Below are positions 58,241 through 64,000 of a stretch of 64,000 bases of DNA, one piece after another. The DNA comes from an uncultured Pseudomonadota bacterium. GTDB lineage: Bacteria; Desulfobacterota; Desulfobulbia; Desulfobulbales; Desulfurivibrionaceae. Every line of letters starts with the position of its first letter. Position 1 is the first letter of the stretch. The stretch covers positions 27,585-91,584 of the forward strand of contig CALMMG010000001.1 of assembly GCA_937868185.1 (NCBI GenBank). The letters are read 5' to 3'. Below the pieces are notes generated by a model that had not been told where the DNA came from, ran no database searches, and saw only the letters and a program-made list of their open reading frames with translations. The translations under genes and the position numbers were made by a program.

Positions 58241-58774
58241 ATGAGCGACTTGACCGCCACAATGACAACGAGCAAAGGCACCATCACTCTCAGGCTGTTC
58301 GCCGACAAAACCCCCTTAACCGTAGCGAACTTTGCCAATCTCGCCCGACGCGGCTTTTACAACGGCCTTAAGTTCCACCGGGTTATCCCGGATTTCATGG
58401 TGCAGGGCGGCTGCCCCAAGGGCACCGGCACCAGCGGCCCAGGCTATGATTTTGCCGACGAATTCGACTCCAGCCTCGGGCACACCAAACCGGGCATCCT
58501 CTCCATGGCCAACGCCGGACCTGGCACCAACGGCAGCCAATTTTTCATCACCCATGTGCCCTGCCCCTGGCTGGACGGCAAACACACGGTTTTCGGAGAA
58601 GTTGCCGGGGAAAAGGACCAGGAGGTGATCGACAGCATCAAACAGGGCGACACCATCACCACCGTGATCATCGAGGGAGATGTGAGCGAGATTTTTGAAA
58701 AGGCCAAGGACCAGCTCAAGACCTGGAATCTCGCCATCAGCCAGCGGTTTCCTAACCTTGCCCCTGCAGAATAA
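58241..58774 (+). CDS. Cyclophilin-type peptidylprolyl isomerase
   Basis: [58 protein letters not shown]. Confidence 0.95.
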   Translation: MSDLTATMTTSKGTITLRLFADKTPLTVANFANLARRGFYNGLKFHRVIPDFMVQGGCPKGTGTSGPGYDFADEFDSSLGHTKPGILSMANAGPGTNGSQFFITHVPCPWLDGKHTVFGEVAGEKDQEVIDSIKQGDTITTVIIEGDVSEIFEKAKDQLKTWNLAISQRFPNLAPAE

Positions 58775-58814
58775 GATCTAGGCCGAAAGCGCACTACCGG
58801 CTGAATACAGACAT

Positions 58815-58847
58815 AAAAAAAGGCGGGGGTTTCCCCCGCCTTTTTTT
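58815..58847. terminator. Bidirectional rho-independent terminator between convergent genes
   Basis: AAAAAAAGGCGGGGG-TTT-CCCCCGCCTTTTTTT. Confidence 0.93.
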
Positions 58848-58870
58848 ATTATTCCCGCGACAAAACCGAA

Positions 58871-60688
58871 TCAGGGCATCATTTTTAAGCTCTGCGCAGC
58901 ATTGATATTGCCATTGGCAGCAGCCTTCTGGTACCACTTTTTGGCCTCGCCCAGATCCTGCTTCACCCCACCACCGATCTCGTACATATAACCAAGATAG
59001 TACTGAGCGTCCGGGTCGTTCTGTTTAGCTGCCTTCTGCCACCAGTTAACCGCTTCCAGATCATTCTTTTTCACACCCTTGCCAAGGCTGTACATGAAGC
59101 CAAGCCGGTACTGCGCCTTAGCCGAGCCCATATCCGCAGCCTCAACAAAAAGCTTATGGGCCTGGGCATAATCCCGGGTTACCCCTTCACCCTTAAAGAA
59201 CCGCAGGCCTTCCTCGTACAAGCTGTTTTTATCCTTGGCAACAGGAGCCTTGGCGACCGGCTCCGGCTTTGGCATCTCCTTCGCCGCGGCCTTAACTTTC
59301 TTATCCTCCGGTTCAACCGCCTTGGGCTCTGGTTGAGCGCGATGCTCTTCGACCTTTGCTTGTGGCTGTGGTGCAACAGCCAAGGCAACCTTCGTCCCCG
59401 TCTGCAACTGCGCCTTGGCCGCGGCATTCCCCTTTTCCGCCGCAAGAGACCACCACTTCTTGGCCTCATCAGGATTTTTGACAACCCCCTTGCCCTGGCT
59501 GTACATGGTACCAAGCCGGAACATCGCCTCGGCTTGGCCATTTTCCGCCGCCTGCTGATAGAGCTTTGCTGCCTGCCCCAGGTCTTGCTCCATGGGATCT
59601 GTTCCTAACTCATATTTCATGGCCTGAGCAAAGAGAGAATCTGGCCCACCCTGACCGGGACCATTCCAGACCCGAATTGTGCCATCCAAGCCTGCGGAAA
59701 TGAGCTGTTTCCCGGAAGAGGGAAAGGCAAGGGAAGTCACAGAAAGCTCGTGCCCTGCATAAAAATTGAACAGCTTGCCCCCGGATTTCTGCCAGGTCAG
59801 AATCTGCCTGCTTTGAGTAGCTGCCAAGACATAACGACCATCAGGCGAATAAATCACACTGTTTACCGGGTCCAATTCCGGATCACGCAAAACCCTGAGA
59901 CGCGCACCGGACTCAGCGTCCCAGACATAGACCGAGCCATCCCTACTGCCAGTGACAAACTCCTTGCCATCAGGAGAAAAGGCCACACACAAAACCCAAT
60001 CAGCATGCGCTTGGACAGAACGGATCAAGCGGACATTCACCGCATCCCACATCTGGATCTTGCCGTCCCAGTTCTCGGTGGCAACAATCTTTTTGCCGTC
60101 CGGGGAATAGGCAAGGGCCAGAAGATTATTCTTGGTTTCCTTCTGGGTGGTTTCAAGGGTGCCGTACTTCACGTTCCAAATCCGGAGGGTATTGTCGTTA
60201 CTTACCGAGGCAATACGATTGCCGTCCGGCGAAAAAGCCAGGTCATTGATCTGTTGGGTGTGCTCCCGCATATCCTGCACAAGTTGACCGTTTGCCAGAT
60301 CCCAGATCTGCACGGCATTGCCGCGACGCCCTCCCGCCATAACCGCGGCCGCAAGCAATCGCCCATCAGGAGAGAAGGCCACAGCATCCGCGCTTTGCAA
60401 ATCCTTGCCCAGGGTAAGTACAACCTTGCCCGAGTTAAGGTCCCAAACCTTGACAGCCCCATCATCTCCGGCAGAGGCGATTTTTTGACCGTCTGGGGAA
60501 ACTGCCACCCCATTGATGATTTCGGCCTTTTGTCCCTGGATGGTTTTGACAAGATCGGGATTGGTCGAAGCACCCGAGGGCGTGGCCCACACAGCAAGGA
60601 AAACACACCCCAGCAACAGGATAAAGCTCTGCCTCTGCCAATCGGGATTCCCCCCCCGGCGCGAAAAAATGCGATGCAACAGGATCAT
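58871..60688 (-). CDS. WD40-repeat plus Sel1-repeat secreted protein
   Basis: FSPDGxxIAS...WDLxxG repeats; AEAMFRLGTMYSQGKGVVKNPDEAKKWW and further Sel1 repeats; start chosen at MILLHRIFSRR. Confidence 0.88.
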   Translation of the reverse strand: MILLHRIFSRRGGNPDWQRQSFILLLGCVFLAVWATPSGASTNPDLVKTIQGQKAEIINGVAVSPDGQKIASAGDDGAVKVWDLNSGKVVLTLGKDLQSADAVAFSPDGRLLAAAVMAGGRRGNAVQIWDLANGQLVQDMREHTQQINDLAFSPDGNRIASVSNDNTLRIWNVKYGTLETTQKETKNNLLALAYSPDGKKIVATENWDGKIQMWDAVNVRLIRSVQAHADWVLCVAFSPDGKEFVTGSRDGSVYVWDAESGARLRVLRDPELDPVNSVIYSPDGRYVLAATQSRQILTWQKSGGKLFNFYAGHELSVTSLAFPSSGKQLISAGLDGTIRVWNGPGQGGPDSLFAQAMKYELGTDPMEQDLGQAAKLYQQAAENGQAEAMFRLGTMYSQGKGVVKNPDEAKKWWSLAAEKGNAAAKAQLQTGTKVALAVAPQPQAKVEEHRAQPEPKAVEPEDKKVKAAAKEMPKPEPVAKAPVAKDKNSLYEEGLRFFKGEGVTRDYAQAHKLFVEAADMGSAKAQYRLGFMYSLGKGVKKNDLEAVNWWQKAAKQNDPDAQYYLGYMYEIGGGVKQDLGEAKKWYQKAAANGNINAAQSLKMMP

Positions 60689-60819
60689 ACCACCTCCATC
60701 AAGTTTCTTTGTGTAACGCGAATCAGAAAACAACGGACTGCTCCGACGACTTATCAGCTCTGTAGCAAGCACCATTGTATATACAGAACATCCAGGAACA
60801 CAAGTAGGATATTACATAT

Positions 60820-60858
60820 AAAAAAAGGCAGACAGATACTGGAGTATCCGCCTGCCTT
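60820..60858 (-). terminator. Rho-independent terminator downstream of the tatA-like genes
   Basis: Minus strand AAGGCAGGCGGATACTCCAGTATCTGTCTGCCTTTTTTT. Confidence 0.8.
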
Positions 60859-60881
60859 ATGCGCTCAACAACCGCCCTTGC

Positions 60882-61115
60882 TTATTTAGCAAATGGACTG
60901 GCCATATCCTTGACCTTACCGACTTCCTCTTTGAGGGAAGCAACCTCTTTTACGCCAGGAACGGTTTCTTCCACTTCGTGGAGTCCTTTCTTAAAAGAAG
61001 AGATGGCCTTACCAAGGCCGGAGCCGATTTCAGGCAGCTTCTTCCCGCCAAAAACCAGAAAGGCGATTCCCAAGATAACAATCAATTCCGGAGTACCCAA
61101 ACCAAACATATTCAT
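60882..61115 (-). CDS. TatA/E family twin-arginine translocase subunit
   Basis: [41 protein letters not shown]. Confidence 0.92.
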   Translation of the reverse strand: MNMFGLGTPELIVILGIAFLVFGGKKLPEIGSGLGKAISSFKKGLHEVEETVPGVKEVASLKEEVGKVKDMASPFAK

Positions 61116-61159
61116 TCTCCTTGTATAAAATCGTTATAAGCAAACGTGCAGTATCGTAA

Positions 61160-61354
61160 TCAGGCGGAGCCGGAGCCCCCTTCCTTATCTTTTTCTTCGA
61201 TTTTTTCCTGTTTGTCAGCATCGCGGGTGGCTTTTTTAAAGTTTTTGATGCCCTGCCCGATTCCTGAGCCGATCTCTGGCAACTTGCCCGCCCCGAAGAT
61301 GATGACGATTATCACCAAAATAACGATGAGCTCCGGCATTCCAAGTCCAAACAT
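61160..61354 (-). CDS. TatA/E family twin-arginine translocase subunit
   Basis: [41 protein letters not shown]. Confidence 0.92.
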   Translation of the reverse strand: MFGLGMPELIVILVIIVIIFGAGKLPEIGSGIGQGIKNFKKATRDADKQEKIEEKDKEGGSGSA

Positions 61355-61522
61355 GAGAAACCCCTTTCAGCTGACAACGTTTTTGGTAGGTTACCCGACA
61401 CTACAACAAGTAAAAAAGCAATTGCTTATTTATACCATAAGGCGACGAAGAAGCAACCCCATTTTCATGCTGGAAATTGCGCACAAACAAGTACCGCTTT
61501 GCTGATATTCCCGTTTACACCA

Positions 61523-61544
61523 GTAATACTTTGTATTACAATAC
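61523..61544. promoter_or_regulatory. Nested inverted repeats, candidate operator of the RHH-znu operon
   Basis: GTAATAC-TTT-GTATTAC perfect 7-3-7 dyad overlapping GTATT-AC-AATAC, 32 bp before the ATG at 61577. Confidence 0.6.
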
Positions 61545-61576
61545 GAAATCCATATCATATGCCGTAAAGGGGAACC

Positions 61577-61852
61577 ATGCGCAGCAAAAAACAGGAAACC
61601 ATCACCTTTAAAGCCGATGAAGCACTGGCTCAAGCCCTACACAAGGTGCCCAACAAATCAGAATTTATCAGAAGCGCCATCCTAAACGCCCTAGAAAACA
61701 GCTGCCCGCTCTGCCAAGGCACCGGCATTCTGACCTCAGAACAGCGCACCCACTGGGCCAAATTTCTCCACACGCATTCCTTGCAAAAATGCGATGAATG
61801 TAAAGCCGTACATTTGGTCTGCGGGACCGACGAAACCCCATGCCGACATTAA
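61577..61852 (+). CDS. Ribbon-helix-helix-like protein with C-terminal Cys/His-rich domain
   Basis: [41 protein letters not shown]...H...H...[12 protein letters not shown]. Confidence 0.75.
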   Translation: MRSKKQETITFKADEALAQALHKVPNKSEFIRSAILNALENSCPLCQGTGILTSEQRTHWAKFLHTHSLQKCDECKAVHLVCGTDETPCRH

Positions 61853-62748
61853 ATTTCTCCAGGCTCCTGACCGCCGCTGTTCTTTTCCTGGTCATCCCCG
61901 GCGGGACAACCATTGGCTTCGCCGCAACAACGGCGGTGAAAACGCAAATCTTTGTCACCGTGCCGCCCCAGGCATATCTTGTCCAAAGAATCGGCGGCGA
62001 TGCGGTGGAAGTGCACGCCTTAGTTGGCAAGGGGCAAGACCCGCACACCTTTGAACCAACCCCGCGCCAAGCAGCCGCCCTGGCCTCAGCCAGCCTGTTT
62101 TTCACCGTAGACACCCCCTTTGAGAAGCAGCTGGTGGCCAAGGTTGCTGCCAGCAATCGAAGGTTGCAGATTGTAGACTCCACCAGGGGCATCGTCCGTT
62201 TGCCGCTTACAGAACCCGACCACCATGACGCACACGCCAAAGAAGGGCACTCCGACAATGAAGCAGACCCCCATCTCTGGCTGGCCACGGACAATCTGCA
62301 GATCATGGCCGACAATATGGCTGCAGCCATGAGCACAGCCATGCCGGGCCACAAAGAGATTATACAAAAAAATCTTGCCTCCCTCCAAAACGAGATCAAC
62401 GCCTTAGGCAAACGCCTGACCATTACCCTGGCCCCGCAGCGAGGAAAAACTTTTTACGTGTTCCACCCGGCCTTTGGCTATTTTGCCAATGCCTACGGAC
62501 TGAAACAAAAGGCTGTGGAGATCAGCGGCAAATCCCCTACCCCGAGGCAACTTGCCGCCCTTATCCGCCAAGCCAAGGAGGATCGGGTGCATACCATCTT
62601 TGTTCAGCCGCAATTCGACAGCAAAAGCGCCAACACCGTGGCCCTGGCCATCAACGGGACTGTAGTCGCCATTGACCCCCTGGATCAGGAGGTGTTGCAT
62701 AATCTTGCCGCCATCGCCACCGCCATCGAACAAGCACTGAGACAATGA
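61840..62748 (+). CDS. znuA: Zinc ABC transporter solute-binding protein
   Basis: [37 protein letters not shown], His-rich [21 protein letters not shown]. Confidence 0.9.
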   Translation: MPTLNFSRLLTAAVLFLVIPGGTTIGFAATTAVKTQIFVTVPPQAYLVQRIGGDAVEVHALVGKGQDPHTFEPTPRQAAALASASLFFTVDTPFEKQLVAKVAASNRRLQIVDSTRGIVRLPLTEPDHHDAHAKEGHSDNEADPHLWLATDNLQIMADNMAAAMSTAMPGHKEIIQKNLASLQNEINALGKRLTITLAPQRGKTFYVFHPAFGYFANAYGLKQKAVEISGKSPTPRQLAALIRQAKEDRVHTIFVQPQFDSKSANTVALAINGTVVAIDPLDQEVLHNLAAIATAIEQALRQ

Positions 62749-62758
62749 AGGACCACCC

Positions 62759-63538
62759 ATGACCGCCACCAGCACACAGGAAGCAGCCATCCGCATCCGG
62801 AATCTTGATTTTTCCTACAACGGTACAGTCATCCTCGAAGGTGTCACCCTGGAGATCATGGCCCGTGATTCTCTCTGCATCGTTGGCCCAAACGGGGGCG
62901 GCAAAACCACCCTGCTCAAGCTCATCCTCGGGTTACTCAAACCAAACCGGGGCGAGATTGAGGTGCTGGGGCAAACGCCGGAGAAAAGCCGGTTGCGCAT
63001 CGGCTATGTGCCGCAGTATGCACGCTTTGATCCGCAGTTTCCAGTGACGGTGCTTGATGTCGTGCTCATGGGCCGGTTGGACCGGATCTTCTGCGGAGCT
63101 TACGCCAAGGCCGACCGGGAGGCTGCCCAGGCGGCCCTTGCGGAAATGGGGCTGGCTGATCTGGCCGGCCGCCTGTTTGCAGAGATTTCCGGGGGACAAA
63201 GGCAGCGGGTCCTCATTGCCAGGGCGCTGGCCGCGGAAGGCGAACTGCTTCTCCTTGACGAGCCCACGGCCAACATCGACGCCGCCTCGGAAGAGCAGCT
63301 CTTTAAACTGCTCGGCAAGCTCAACGAACGACTCACCGTCATGCTGGTCACCCACGATGTCGGCTTTGCCTCGAAGTTCTTCAAAAGCATCGTCTGCGTC
63401 AACCGCCAGGTCGTGCTCCACCCCACCAGCGAACTGACCGGCGACCTGATCCGCAACATGTACGGCGGCGACATCCGCATGATCCGCCACGATCACCGCT
63501 GCTCACCTGAGGGACACTGCAACCATGGAATTTCTTAA
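62759..63538 (+). CDS. znuC: Zinc ABC transporter ATP-binding protein
   Basis: GPNGGGKTTLLKLILGLL, ISGGQRQRVLIARALA, LLLLDEPTANID. Confidence 0.92.
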   Translation: MTATSTQEAAIRIRNLDFSYNGTVILEGVTLEIMARDSLCIVGPNGGGKTTLLKLILGLLKPNRGEIEVLGQTPEKSRLRIGYVPQYARFDPQFPVTVLDVVLMGRLDRIFCGAYAKADREAAQAALAEMGLADLAGRLFAEISGGQRQRVLIARALAAEGELLLLDEPTANIDAASEEQLFKLLGKLNERLTVMLVTHDVGFASKFFKSIVCVNRQVVLHPTSELTGDLIRNMYGGDIRMIRHDHRCSPEGHCNHGIS

Positions 63539-64000
63539 CGCCCTCACCGACCCGGCCATTCCCTTCCTGCGCTACGCCTTTGCCGTCGGCATCATGGCAA
63601 GCCTGTCCTTCGGCATCATCGGCACTTACGTGGTGGCCCGCCGCATCACATACATTGCCGGGGCCATTGCCCATTGCGTTTTGGGCGGCATCGGCGCAGG
63701 TCTTTACTGCCAGCACAGGTTGGGGATCACCTGGTTCGGCCCCCTCACCGGGGCCATCGTCGCAGCGCTTTTAGCGGCAATTATCATCGGCCTAGTGAGC
63801 ATCCACGCCAACCAGCGGGAAGACACGGCCATTGGCGCGCTCTGGGCCATCGGCATGGCCATCGGCTTGCTGTTCATCGCCAAAACCCCAGGCTACATCG
63901 AGCCGATGAGCTACCTGTTCGGCAATATCCTGCTGATCTCGGAGTTTGACCTCTGGATGGTGCTGGCACTGGACGTCCTGGTGGTGGGAATCGCCACCCT
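63525..64000 (+). CDS. znuB: Zinc ABC transporter permease, truncated by window edge
   Basis: Manual translation from ATG 63525: MEFLNALTDPAIPFLRYAFAVGIMASLSFGIIGTYVVARRITYIAGAIAHCVLGGIGAGLYC... Confidence 0.88.
   Translation, partial: MEFLNALTDPAIPFLRYAFAVGIMASLSFGIIGTYVVARRITYIAGAIAHCVLGGIGAGLYCQHRLGITWFGPLTGAIVAALLAAIIIGLVSIHANQREDTAIGALWAIGMAIGLLFIAKTPGYIEPMSYLFGNILLISEFDLWMVLALDVLVVGIAT

Noticed and set aside
59750-60889. 379-aa plus-strand ORF
   Set aside because: Antisense to the WD40/Sel1 gene

Overview
The window is a gene-dense chromosomal segment. Gene content (many two-component proteins, TauE/SafE, YgiQ, RtcB, HDAC/AcuB) suggests Desulfobacterota/deltaproteobacteria; that assignment is an inference. 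No rRNA, tRNA, CRISPR array, transposase or phage module was recognised. The strongest candidate for an undescribed system is a run of thirteen minus-strand genes from about 23.6 kb down to 4.37 kb. It contains four paralogous 851-864 aa enzymes with a PPDK_N/ATP-grasp half and a PEP-utiliser phosphohistidine swivel domain. All four lack the PEP/pyruvate TIM barrel and end instead in a shared C-terminal domain I cannot name. Interleaved with them are two histidine kinases with related sensor regions, two stand-alone receivers, and two adjacent membrane proteins carrying 28 near-perfect R-T heptads in DUF202-like blocks, one of them with a MshEN/GspE-N-like N-terminus. Upstream lie a UspA-like gene, a TauE/SafE permease, a TIGR02186-like membrane protein, a near-consensus sigma-54 promoter with three 17-bp upstream repeats, and an NtrC-family activator gene. 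Other points of interest: an edge-truncated gene (missed by the ORF track) encoding a CCHC zinc knuckle; a zinc-ribbon ORF interrupted by an in-frame TGA; an AcuABC-like acetylation/acetyl-CoA operon; a transmembrane XRE regulator with an EF-hand and a secreted look-alike; and a ribbon-helix-helix/zinc-ribbon regulator with a perfect dyad upstream of znuACB.
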